Part shown: positions 1 through 5,951 of the stretch, piece after piece
Layout: every line of letters begins with the position of its first letter
Numbering within the stretch: the first letter of the stretch is position 1
NCBI GenBank assembly: GCA_003518205.1
Contig: DOZC01000006.1
Location: 1-5,951, forward strand
Reading direction: 5' to 3'
DNA from: Minisyncoccota bacterium
GTDB taxonomy: Bacteria > Patescibacteriota > Microgenomatia > UBA1400 > PJMF01
DNA length: 5,951 bases
Translations under genes and position numbers: made by a program
The notes under the pieces: generated by a model
Database searches by the model: none
The model's input: the letters and a program-made list of their open reading frames with translations, nothing else
What the model was told of the DNA's origin: nothing

Positions 1-263
1 AAGCCAGCCAGACCATACCCCATTACTAACCAGAGATAATTACTTTGCCATATAATGCGTCTTTTTAAGATTTGATACAACCAAACCACTCCAGTTAATA
101 CCACCAAAAAGTCTTCCACTCTGACTCTAACAATATAGCCTGGTAAGACATCAAATAAAGGAATTTTGGGATACAAAGGAATAAACACCAATAAAAGCAA
201 ACTGAGGCTAAAAAGCCAATTAATTTTAAGCCTATTGGTCAAGAAATGAAAAAACCGCTGCAT
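1..263 (-). CDS. O-antigen ligase-like (Wzy_C) membrane protein, N-terminal part; runs off left edge
   Basis: Seen: an open minus-strand frame of 87 codons from an ATG at 263-261 to the left edge, with no stop. It begins MQRFFHFLTNRLKINWLFSL, a basic N-terminus followed by a hydrophobic helix (about residues 15-30). Next comes a loop, YPKIPLFDVLPGYIVRVRVE (31-50), then hydrophobic stretches at about 51-65 and 76-87. Family knowledge: a short loop of the form 'YPK.PL.dvpg.yv.vR.eD' after the first membrane helix is typical of O-antigen ligase/polymerase-like proteins of Patescibacteria, which join or polymerise lipid-linked glycan outside the membrane. The catalytic periplasmic loop is outside the window, so the function is inferred from the N-terminus and from the neighbouring GT-C genes. 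The frame stays open upstream to an ATG at 362-360, but that would overlap the divergent gene and adds a non-hydrophobic, unfamiliar leader, so 263 is preferred. No Shine-Dalgarno sequence precedes it; a -10-like TACACT ends 8 nt upstream. Confidence 0.62.
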   Translation of the reverse strand, partial: MQRFFHFLTNRLKINWLFSLSLLLLVFIPLYPKIPLFDVLPGYIVRVRVEDFLVVLTGVVWLYQILKRRIIWQSNYLWLVMGYGLAG

Positions 264-271
264 CTTTTTAT

Positions 272-277
272 AGTGTA
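272..277 (-). promoter_or_regulatory. -10-like hexamer of the minus-strand ligase-like gene
   Basis: On the minus strand the sequence is TACACT, followed by 8 nt and then the ATG at 263. The last base of the hexamer is close enough that transcription would begin at or within about 2 nt of the ATG, giving a leaderless or nearly leaderless mRNA. The -35 side is poor: TTGTGG fits only at a short 15-nt spacing. The hexamer lies inside the perfect 8-bp palindrome GTGTACAC (273-280) apart from one base. This is motif reading only, and TATAAA immediately downstream is an alternative but would be too near the start. Confidence 0.3.
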
Positions 278-321
278 CACCGATATTGAAACCCACAAGA
301 GACCCTAAAAGCCTCAACTGC

Positions 322-332
322 CAAGTGACTTG
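322..332. repeat. 11-bp palindrome overlapping the plus-strand -35
   Basis: CAAGT-G-ACTTG is a perfect inverted repeat with a one-base centre, inside the divergent intergenic region. It covers the proposed -35 hexamer (325-330) of the gene starting at 361, which is where a repressor operator would be expected. A chance match of two 5-bp arms in a region of about 100 bp is not very unlikely (roughly one in ten), so an operator role is only a suggestion. Confidence 0.2.
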
Positions 333-353
333 AATTGGAGAAGTCGTTATACT
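325..353 (+). promoter_or_regulatory. Sigma-70-type promoter for the GT39-like/DUF2079 pair, probably leaderless
   Basis: GTGACT (325-330, four of six matches to TTGACA) is followed by 17 nt and TATACT (348-353, five of six matches to TATAAT). Seven nt separate the -10 from the ATG at 361, so the expected transcription start falls on or next to the A of the start codon. The nearest purine-rich Shine-Dalgarno candidate, GGAG at 337-340, is 20 nt from the ATG and would lie upstream of the transcript. The promoter should serve both plus-strand genes, which overlap. The -35 lies in an 11-bp palindrome. Confidence 0.5.
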
Positions 354-360
354 GATCGCC

Positions 361-2325
361 ATGAACTTTTTGGCAAGTTTCTTTTCCAAGGCTGAAAATT
401 TATTTCAAATTCCCAACACAATTTTGCTGGGAAAAATATTTCTGGTCGCAATTTTTTGGCAGCGGTTTTATCAGCAAGTTTTGGTTAAGCACAAATCAAT
501 TTTGCTCATATTATTTTTAGGAGTAGCAAGTTGGCACTTTGGTTTAAGATCAACCATTCAAGCTTTACTTATTGCTGGGGGGGCATTTTTATTTGGGGTT
601 AGAGTGTTAAAAGTAAGGGATTATTTATTTGCCGGCTTGATTGGGTTTATGAGTTTTGTTCAGATATTTGCCATAGTGGCTCTAATTTCCAATGTCACGA
701 TTGGTTACTATAGTACTTTAATGGGATTTTGGATCCTAGCTCTAGTTATTAATCGTTCTGAAAAAATTAATTTTAAAAACTTCCTAAATTTTAGCTCACT
801 CAATATTTTCGATTGGGCTTTGATCTTTACTACGCTTATTTTTGGATCGCTGCCTCAAATGCATTGGGACGCAATTCAAGCCAATCTTTATATTGCCAAA
901 TGGTATGTGCTTTCTAATTCCCTCAACCCAATTTTAGAAAGTCTCACCTCTCTATTTCCCCAGAGCGCCATGGTTTATTATGCAGTTTTTTTCAAAACTG
1001 GTGGCTTGAAAATGCTTCAGTTAGCCTTTTTTTTGCCTTTTCTCTTTACTCTCTTGATAGTCAAAAAGGTTTTCAAACAAACCCAGGTTGATCTGGTCGG
1101 ACAAGCTATTGGCTATTTAGCTTTCATGACTCCAATTATGATTTTCCAAGCCTCCAACGGTTATTATGATAATTTAGTTTTAACCCTATTATTGGCGGCA
1201 GGATATGTTTTATTTGTTTCAGATTTTAAAAATGTGCTTCATCGGAGTTTGTTGGCAGCATTTTTGATTGGTTTTGCCATAGGTTCTAAATATTTTCCTT
1301 TAGTTATGGCTCCACTGCCGGTATTAGCATATTTGATCTCCACCAAGTTATCGTTTAAATCAATTTTGCCAGTCATTGTCATTTTAGCCCTGACTTTTGG
1401 GCCACTTGGCCTTTGGTTGGCTCGAACCTATCTTCACACTGGAAGTCCGGTTTTTCCTTTTTTCCAAAATTACTTTCCCACTCCAAAATTTTGGGATGCC
1501 ACAGATCGACTAGAAGCCAACTTTATGATTCAAACTACTATGAATCTTAACGAGTGGGTAAAAGGAGGATTTCTAACTTATCCGCTTAAATCATATTTAA
1601 ATTCATCTCAATTTATTGAAGGTACCAAAGGTTATCCCAGCTTTTTATACTTAGCTCTGATCCCCTTCGAAGCCTTATTCTTAGTAGTAACTTTAATCAA
1701 ATTGATACGCAGGAAGCAGTTGTTGCGTGAAGAAGGCTGGTTTCTTTATGCCTTTTTCATGTATTTTGGAGTTGGACTGGTAGTGAGATATTATCGTTAT
1801 CTTTGGCCATTTCAATTTATCTGGCTACTAACTTCATCACCACTATTGTCAAAGCTAATAGCAAGTTTTAGTAAGTTTAAAATCTGGATTCTTTTGGGAG
1901 TTTGTTTATTAATTCCAATTCAATTTATTAACCTGATTGAATATTATCGTTATTACCCCCCAGATAAAACCAAGCTTTTTCATGCTGATTATTATTTGTT
2001 TAATACCACTGATAAAACTCCCACAGCCTATATCAATAGTCACACTTCCCCAAGCGATTTAATTCTAGATGGTTCAAAATTTCCGGTAATGCGGTTTCAC
2101 TTCAAACCAAAAGTTTATCAATGCAGCTGGTATTGGACCGATTGGGCGTCCGAAATCAAAAAAGATCAGGTTTTAAATCAGTTTCGATATTTGATAGCTA
2201 ATGATCCAATTTCGTTATCGAGTAATTATTGCAGCCCATCAATCCAAAAGGCTGTAGCTAATGGAAACTACAATCTAGTTTATCAGGATGGTACCTACAC
2301 GATTTATGAAAAAAACCAACTTTGA
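361..2325 (+). CDS. GT-C family (GT39/RgtA-like) polytopic membrane glycosyltransferase
   Basis: Seen: 654 residues with about a dozen hydrophobic segments up to about residue 526, then a soluble C-terminal tail (about 530-654) ending VYQDGTYTIYEKNQL. After the first long loop comes MHWDAIQANLYIAKWYVLSN, with Asp170. This resembles the 'WDa..yhl.lAk.y' loop of GT39-like enzymes, where an acidic residue in the first external loop is catalytic. Further landmarks are SNGYYDN (265-271), GFAIGSKYFPL (around 308-312) and TGSPVFPFF (360-368), which matches the 'TGnPvyPf' motif of this superfamily. By family, such proteins transfer a sugar from a polyprenyl-phosphate donor to an acceptor outside the membrane; donor and acceptor cannot be told here. 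Two cysteines (588, 624) in the tail could pair if it is external. An in-frame TGA at 331-333, with no ATG, GTG or TTG between, fixes 361 as the first possible start. No Shine-Dalgarno sequence is seen. The 3' end overlaps the next gene by 20 bp. Confidence 0.8.
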   Translation: MNFLASFFSKAENLFQIPNTILLGKIFLVAIFWQRFYQQVLVKHKSILLILFLGVASWHFGLRSTIQALLIAGGAFLFGVRVLKVRDYLFAGLIGFMSFVQIFAIVALISNVTIGYYSTLMGFWILALVINRSEKINFKNFLNFSSLNIFDWALIFTTLIFGSLPQMHWDAIQANLYIAKWYVLSNSLNPILESLTSLFPQSAMVYYAVFFKTGGLKMLQLAFFLPFLFTLLIVKKVFKQTQVDLVGQAIGYLAFMTPIMIFQASNGYYDNLVLTLLLAAGYVLFVSDFKNVLHRSLLAAFLIGFAIGSKYFPLVMAPLPVLAYLISTKLSFKSILPVIVILALTFGPLGLWLARTYLHTGSPVFPFFQNYFPTPKFWDATDRLEANFMIQTTMNLNEWVKGGFLTYPLKSYLNSSQFIEGTKGYPSFLYLALIPFEALFLVVTLIKLIRRKQLLREEGWFLYAFFMYFGVGLVVRYYRYLWPFQFIWLLTSSPLLSKLIASFSKFKIWILLGVCLLIPIQFINLIEYYRYYPPDKTKLFHADYYLFNTTDKTPTAYINSHTSPSDLILDGSKFPVMRFHFKPKVYQCSWYWTDWASEIKKDQVLNQFRYLIANDPISLSSNYCSPSIQKAVANGNYNLVYQDGTYTIYEKNQL

Positions 2326-3781
2326 TTTAGGTCACCTGTTGGCAGCCATCGCGCTGGCTCTAATGTTTGCTGTGAGTTATGCTTCTTTGGCGATAAGAAA
2401 ATATGAAACTCATCAAACCAGAGGTGATTTAACAGCCTACGCCCAGGGCCTTTGGAACACAGTTAACGGTCATTTTATGGCCAGTACCTTCAATTATAGT
2501 GTTCATAATTATTGGGGAGGGCATTTTAGAGAAATTACAGCTGATAATAGCAATATTTTTGGAGTTCACTTCAATCCGGTGATTTTATTATTTGCTCCAT
2601 TTTATGCGGTTTACCCTCATCCAGAACTTTTACTCATCATGCAGGCTGTAGTTTTGGCTGGAAGTAGTATTATTATTTTTAAAATTGCTGATGACCGGCT
2701 TAAAAATAAGTTGCTAGCTTTAGCGATTCAATTTTCGTATCTTCTAAATTTGGGAATTATTACAGCAGTTTTGAGTGAATTTCATGCCTATCCCCTCACG
2801 GTTTTATTTAGTGCCTTGTTAATTTGGGGCTCTCAAAGTAAGAAGATGAGCTGGTATTACTTGTGGTTAGGGCTACTTTTATTGGTTCAAGAAAACGCTG
2901 CTATACCAGCGCTTTTCTTTGGGTTTTACTTGATTTTAAATCAAAAAACTAGAGTCAGGGGAGTCATTACTGCTGGAGTCAGTATTTTTTGCTTATTATT
3001 TATCACCAAACTCTTAATTCCCCAACTCTCCCCCTTAAAATCATATATGTTTGAAACTGCCTATGGTTCTCCTTTGGGAGGGTCATACCTAGAAATGATC
3101 ACCAACTCAATACGACACCCGCTACTGCCTTTTACAGTAATTTTGTCAAAAGCTAATCTAATTTACTTGGGAAAAGTATTTTTACCCACTCTACCATTAG
3201 CATTTTTGGCTCCAGGAGCATTACTGATGAGTGTGATGACATTGGCTCCAAATTTAATTTCATCAGCTGGAATTTTGAAATCGCAAGCCATGCATTATGA
3301 AGCAGTCGGTGTCCCCTACAGTTATTTTGCTCTAATCCTCGGTGTGAGCAATTTATTTAAATTTATAAAACCGAATCAAAAACGCTGGGCAGATTTTGTA
3401 GTCCTATTTTTGATTTTGGGAGCCGTTTTGACTCAATATAAATTATTAACCGGAGCTAAGTTCTCGCCACAATGTGTTTGGTCATGCCGGTTCTATTCAG
3501 CACTCGACTCTGAAAAGGATCAGATCATTGCCGCAGTGCCTCCAGGAGTATCTGTTTCGACCCAGGATTATCTTTCTGGCCATTTATCTGGACGAGAGGG
3601 ATTATATCTTTTTCCAGTTTATTTTGATTTAGCAGATTATGTGGTGATATCAAAAGGTCAAGAAATTTGGCCACTGACAAGTGAAGATCAAACCAAATAT
3701 TTCTCCCTTCTATCACAAAGTCCTAAACATCAAGTTAAACTCGAAACTGATCATTTTATAATCTTTCAAAAAATTCTCTAA
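2306..3781 (+). CDS. DUF2079 family polytopic membrane protein (putative GT-C-like glycosyltransferase)
   Basis: Seen: 491 residues, highly hydrophobic, with about ten membrane segments. Landmarks, numbered from the ATG at 2306: GDLTAYAQGLWN (40-51, resembling 'fDlg.f.Q.lWn'), GVHFNPVILLFAPFY (86-100), SEFHAYPL (157-164), QEN (195-197), MHYEAVGVPYSYFAL (329-343), and near the end VPPGVSVSTQDYLSGHLSGR. Together these follow the DUF2079 (PF09852) pattern closely. The family has no firmly assigned reaction; its acidic residue in the first external loop (Asp41 here) and overall topology resemble GT-C glycosyltransferases, so sugar transfer is inference. Start: an in-frame ATG at 2288 adds only MVPTRF and has AGG directly abutting it, too close to act as a ribosome site. 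MKKTNF at 2306 gives the usual basic start before a helix. The gene overlaps the upstream gene by 20 bp, so translational coupling is likely. Its TAA stop lies in the stem of a terminator. Confidence 0.82.
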   Translation: MKKTNFDLGHLLAAIALALMFAVSYASLAIRKYETHQTRGDLTAYAQGLWNTVNGHFMASTFNYSVHNYWGGHFREITADNSNIFGVHFNPVILLFAPFYAVYPHPELLLIMQAVVLAGSSIIIFKIADDRLKNKLLALAIQFSYLLNLGIITAVLSEFHAYPLTVLFSALLIWGSQSKKMSWYYLWLGLLLLVQENAAIPALFFGFYLILNQKTRVRGVITAGVSIFCLLFITKLLIPQLSPLKSYMFETAYGSPLGGSYLEMITNSIRHPLLPFTVILSKANLIYLGKVFLPTLPLAFLAPGALLMSVMTLAPNLISSAGILKSQAMHYEAVGVPYSYFALILGVSNLFKFIKPNQKRWADFVVLFLILGAVLTQYKLLTGAKFSPQCVWSCRFYSALDSEKDQIIAAVPPGVSVSTQDYLSGHLSGREGLYLFPVYFDLADYVVISKGQEIWPLTSEDQTKYFSLLSQSPKHQVKLETDHFIIFQKIL

Positions 3782-3797
3782 GTTATTAGAGTTTTTT
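3768..3797. terminator. Bidirectional intrinsic terminator at the convergent junction
   Basis: An A-run (3768-3773), TT, stem arm CTCTAA (3776-3781), loop GTTA (3782-3785), stem arm TTAGAG (3786-3791) and a T-run (3792-3797). It reads as hairpin plus U-tract on both strands, so it can end both the plus-strand pair and the minus-strand pair. The plus-strand stop TAA (3779-3781) lies in the left arm and the minus-strand stop (3788-3786) in the right arm. The stem is only 6 bp with two G-C pairs, so it is weak unless the flanking A and T runs also pair across a two-base mismatch. Position and symmetry are the main support. Confidence 0.6.
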
Positions 3798-4295
3798 CCA
3801 GATTATTTGTGACTCTTGAAGAAACTTTTCCAGATTTGGTTCTAATTTGGCCGAAATGTAAATCACTAAGTTATCTGTTTGGATTGGCACATCTGCCAAG
3901 AACTTTAATAAAAAAAGTGGATTGCAAGTAACTAAGCCGGGCTGAAAGTTATAAGTTTTGGCTAAAGTCAAAAAATAACTAATCAACCGGCGATTTTTTA
4001 AAGCTACTGCCATATCTACCATCTGATGGTGTAAGGCAAAGTGTTTTTTTTCAAATTTAGCTCCAGAATTGAGTTGATGAAGAATTTCTAGCTCACACAA
4101 GAGCTTAATTCCGGCTGCAAAATCTTTTTGCAGTAAATAGTTAAGATAAATTAAATTATTAAAACCCAGTTTTAACAATTGAAGCAAGTTGAGTAGTCTG
4201 ACTCGTTTTATAATCATGCCAATTTGAGATGTTCCAGTCATCTCTCTGGCAATTTGTTCAACATTGGGAACAATCACTGGATTTAGTTCTGGCAT
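3786..4295 (-). CDS. Conserved-looking soluble protein of unknown function, coupled to the SDR-Gfo/Idh gene
   Basis: I do not recognise this gene with confidence. It encodes 169 residues with no signal peptide or clear membrane span, and is leucine-rich and mildly basic. Visible stretches are VEQIAREMTGTSQIGMIIKR (12-31), KHFALHHQMVDMAVALKNRR (84-103), FQPGLVTCNPLFLLKFL (117-133) and NLVIYISAKLEP (142-153). Alternating short hydrophobic strands (IGMII, LIYLNY, GLVTCNP, LVIYIS) and helices suggest an alpha/beta fold, possibly a partial TIM barrel; that is weak inference. The start is well bounded: an in-frame TGA lies 12 nt upstream of the ATG. The first 13 bp overlap the end of the oxidoreductase gene and no Shine-Dalgarno sequence is present, so translation is probably coupled. 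The stop is doubled (TAA TAA, 3788-3783) and sits in the terminator. The overlap argues that it works in the same process as the fusion enzyme. Confidence 0.7.
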   Translation of the reverse strand: MPELNPVIVPNVEQIAREMTGTSQIGMIIKRVRLLNLLQLLKLGFNNLIYLNYLLQKDFAAGIKLLCELEILHQLNSGAKFEKKHFALHHQMVDMAVALKNRRLISYFLTLAKTYNFQPGLVTCNPLFLLKFLADVPIQTDNLVIYISAKLEPNLEKFLQESQIIWKKL

Positions 4296-5951
4296 TTTTT
4301 GTAGGCTTCAAAAATAGTGGCTTCAGATTTTAGGGCGAAGTCTAGCGTATTGGGAGCAGTATAAGTTTTTCTTTTAATAGCGTCAATAAAAGCTCGGTTT
4401 TCAAGATAGTAAGCCCGACCGTTAGCTTGAGGATTAATATCAAAAACAGGAGTTTGGTCGATTAAATCCTGAACTTGAATTTTTTTAACTTTTCCGGTTT
4501 TAAGTTTGATAGTGATAGTTTGGCCATCAGTTATCAGCAAAGCTTTTTCAAGTTGAATTTCAAAGTAATTCAAAGGCAACAAAGCTTTTTTAACGCTCCA
4601 AGATAGATTAATTGCGCCTCGATATTTGATGTAATCTAACTCTAATTTGGCTTCATCATCAAGGCCGGGTACAAAACGGCAAACAATTTTGCCGTTGACT
4701 TGATTGGGTTGGCCAAAAAAGAATTGTAATAAAGAAAAGAAGTGAGGTCCGGGATTCATCAAAACTCCCCCACCAGAAAGGTTTTTATTAAACATCCAGC
4801 CCTTTTTAGGTCCAAACACTTCGCCATGTTCAAACTTGCCATTAAACCCCAAAACTTTGCCATAAGTTTTTTGGGAAATAATTTTTTTAACTTCTTGATA
4901 AATTCTGGAATATAGTAAAGTATAGCCAATATGAATCACACAGGTGGATCGAAGCTTTTTGGCCTCATTTAACTGTTCGAGATTTAAAAAAGCTGGCTTT
5001 TCCAAAAAAACTTGAAGTTGATGAGCCAGGGCTGTTTTCAAGATTTTAAAATGAGTAAAGGTTGGAGTTAAAATATAAACTGCCTCAATTTTTTCATGTT
5101 CCAGGGCAGTTTCTAGATTTGCATAATAATTTCCCTCAATTCCCATGCTTTTCACGGTTTTGAATAGCTGAGGATTGGTATCAATTAAGGCTACAATCTT
5201 GACATCAGCAAAAACACTTAAGATTGAGAGATGAAGAGTGCCCATTTTACCCAAACCAATGACCGCCACTCGAACTTTATTTTCACCTTTCAAAAGACTC
5301 ATGCCTTGAGAAAAACTTAAAGGTTTAAATTTAAGCTGATTCAGTAAAGGTTTGGGTTGACAAAATGTTGGCTGGGTTGAGCCCAAAATATTATCACGAT
5401 AAATCGGTGGGTGAGGCAAAATTTTTAGAACCCAGGCTAAAATCAAACCCACACTTACGGGAATATGTAACAAAGAAGTTGATTGGTTATTATCGGTGGC
5501 TAAAATACCGCGATATAGTTGGTTATAAGTAATAGGTTTTTCTGACCCCACATCAATGACTTGGTTTTTGAAATCGGCTCGATCAATAATTAAGCAAATA
5601 ATTTTGGCAAAATCATCAATGTAAATTGGGGACACAGTTTGACTGCCATCACCAAAAACTGGAATAACGGGTAGGGCTTGAGCTAGCTTGCGAATTTTAC
5701 TAAATAAACCTCTTTCACCCTCTCCATAAACCAAGCTTGGTTTAAGAATCACATAAGGAATTCCAGATTTCTTCACTATCTCATCACTTTGAATTTTAGT
5801 TTGAGCATAAACTCCCTTTTGCTCAATTTTGGTGGCTTGGGAACTAATGTGAATTAAAAGCTTAGTGTGATTTTTTTTAGCAGCTTGAATCAAATTTTGA
5901 GTTCCAGTCACATTAACCTCAAAGCTAAGTTTGGGGTGATAAGGATTGGCG
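4283..5951 (-). CDS. Fusion of an SDR epimerase/NDUFA9-like domain to a Gfo/Idh/MocA oxidoreductase; 5' end beyond right edge
   Basis: Seen: 555 visible codons, open to the window edge. A GTG at 5911-5909 can look like the start, but the frame continues upstream (NPYHPKLSFEVNVTGTQNLI) and reads as the usual SDR 'NvtGT.nli.Aa' region, so the true start and the TGxxGxxG nucleotide site lie outside. Numbering from the first visible codon: the SDR part spans about 1-222, with Ser36/Ser37, YAQTK (Tyr48, Lys52) and KPSLVYGEGERG, so the Ser/Tyr/Lys catalytic set is present. Its C-terminal half resembles NDUFA9-like or nucleotide-sugar epimerase SDRs. After a few linker residues the Gfo/Idh part begins: VIGLGKMG (GxGxxG at 232-237), EKP at 317-319, and GGGVLMNPGPH ending in His403. 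In most relatives the His is preceded four residues earlier by Asp; here it is Asn399. Both parts are NAD(P)-dependent by family and act in the cytoplasm, likely on a sugar or nucleotide sugar; the substrate is unknown. The end overlaps the next gene by 13 bp. Confidence 0.85.
   Translation of the reverse strand, partial: ANPYHPKLSFEVNVTGTQNLIQAAKKNHTKLLIHISSQATKIEQKGVYAQTKIQSDEIVKKSGIPYVILKPSLVYGEGERGLFSKIRKLAQALPVIPVFGDGSQTVSPIYIDDFAKIICLIIDRADFKNQVIDVGSEKPITYNQLYRGILATDNNQSTSLLHIPVSVGLILAWVLKILPHPPIYRDNILGSTQPTFCQPKPLLNQLKFKPLSFSQGMSLLKGENKVRVAVIGLGKMGTLHLSILSVFADVKIVALIDTNPQLFKTVKSMGIEGNYYANLETALEHEKIEAVYILTPTFTHFKILKTALAHQLQVFLEKPAFLNLEQLNEAKKLRSTCVIHIGYTLLYSRIYQEVKKIISQKTYGKVLGFNGKFEHGEVFGPKKGWMFNKNLSGGGVLMNPGPHFFSLLQFFFGQPNQVNGKIVCRFVPGLDDEAKLELDYIKYRGAINLSWSVKKALLPLNYFEIQLEKALLITDGQTITIKLKTGKVKKIQVQDLIDQTPVFDINPQANGRAYYLENRAFIDAIKRKTYTAPNTLDFALKSEATIFEAYKKCQN

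Noticed and set aside
264..362. N-terminal extension of the ligase-like gene from an ATG at 362-360
   Set aside because: The frame is open, but the extension would overlap the divergent gene's start and cover its promoter. It also adds a leader unlike the family, and MQRFFHF at 263 is the natural start.
577..583. Run of seven G residues in the GT39-like gene as a frameshift or phase-variation site
   Set aside because: The frame is intact and the protein continues normally on both sides. A single G7 run without other evidence does not show slippage, though it is a possible error site in sequencing.
2288..2305. ATG at 2288 as the start of the DUF2079 gene
   Set aside because: It would add only six residues, has AGG directly touching the ATG, and gives a less typical N-terminus than MKKTNF at 2306. 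It cannot be fully excluded.
2323..2325. TGA read as glycine (alternative code of some CPR lineages)
   Set aside because: TGA ends the GT39-like gene after a natural C-terminus, and the next gene starts just before it, so the standard bacterial code fits.
3525..3716. Minus-strand open frame of 63 codons inside the DUF2079 gene
   Set aside because: It lies antisense within a well-supported coding region, resembles no family and has no separate start signals; it is a shadow frame.
5909..5911. GTG as the start of the SDR-Gfo/Idh gene
   Set aside because: The frame stays open to the window edge and the upstream residues (NPYHPKLSFEVN) continue the SDR fold directly, so the true start is outside the window.
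1..5951. Mobile element, CRISPR array, defence system or structural RNA
   Set aside because: No transposase, terminal repeats, regular direct repeats, nuclease or defence domains, or tRNA/rRNA-like segments were seen. Coding regions fill nearly the whole window.

Overview
The window is AT-rich and densely packed. It holds five protein genes (two cut by the window edges), one short divergent intergenic region and one convergent junction of 4 bp. No tRNA, rRNA, CRISPR array or insertion sequence was recognised. The mix of genes suggests a cell-envelope glycan or surface-polysaccharide locus: an O-antigen-ligase-like membrane protein, a GT-C/GT39-like membrane glycosyltransferase, a DUF2079 membrane protein, and a sugar-type SDR fused to a Gfo/Idh/MocA oxidoreductase. 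The compact layout, the N-terminal motif of the ligase-like protein and the general character of the proteins recall Candidate Phyla Radiation (Patescibacteria) genomes, perhaps Microgenomates. That placement is inference from family resemblance and cannot be proven here. TGA acts as a normal stop, so the recoded SR1/Gracilibacteria genetic code is not indicated.

Layout. Bases 1-263 (minus) hold the first 87 residues of an O-antigen-ligase/Wzy_C-like protein that runs off the left edge. Bases 264-360 are a divergent promoter region. Bases 361-2325 (plus) encode a polytopic GT39-like glycosyltransferase. Overlapping its end by 20 bp, bases 2306-3781 (plus) encode a DUF2079 membrane protein. 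The plus-strand pair then meets a minus-strand pair head-on. A small A-tract/stem/T-tract element at 3768-3797 sits exactly on the junction, carries both stop codons in its stem, and looks like a bidirectional terminator. From the right edge leftwards, 5951-4283 (minus) encode the SDR-Gfo/Idh fusion, open at its 5' end. Its last 13 bp overlap a 169-residue protein of unknown function (4295-3786).

How the parts may work together (inference): the two cytoplasmic oxidoreductase domains could make or modify a nucleotide-activated sugar. The membrane glycosyltransferases could transfer lipid-linked sugars on the outer face of the membrane, and the ligase-like protein could polymerise or attach the glycan. 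None of the three starts that can be examined fully within the window and lie away from its edges (361, 2306, 4295) has a well-placed Shine-Dalgarno sequence, and neither does the start at 263. The two divergent starts lie 7-8 nt after -10-like hexamers, as leaderless mRNAs would, and the other two starts are embedded in the end of the preceding gene.
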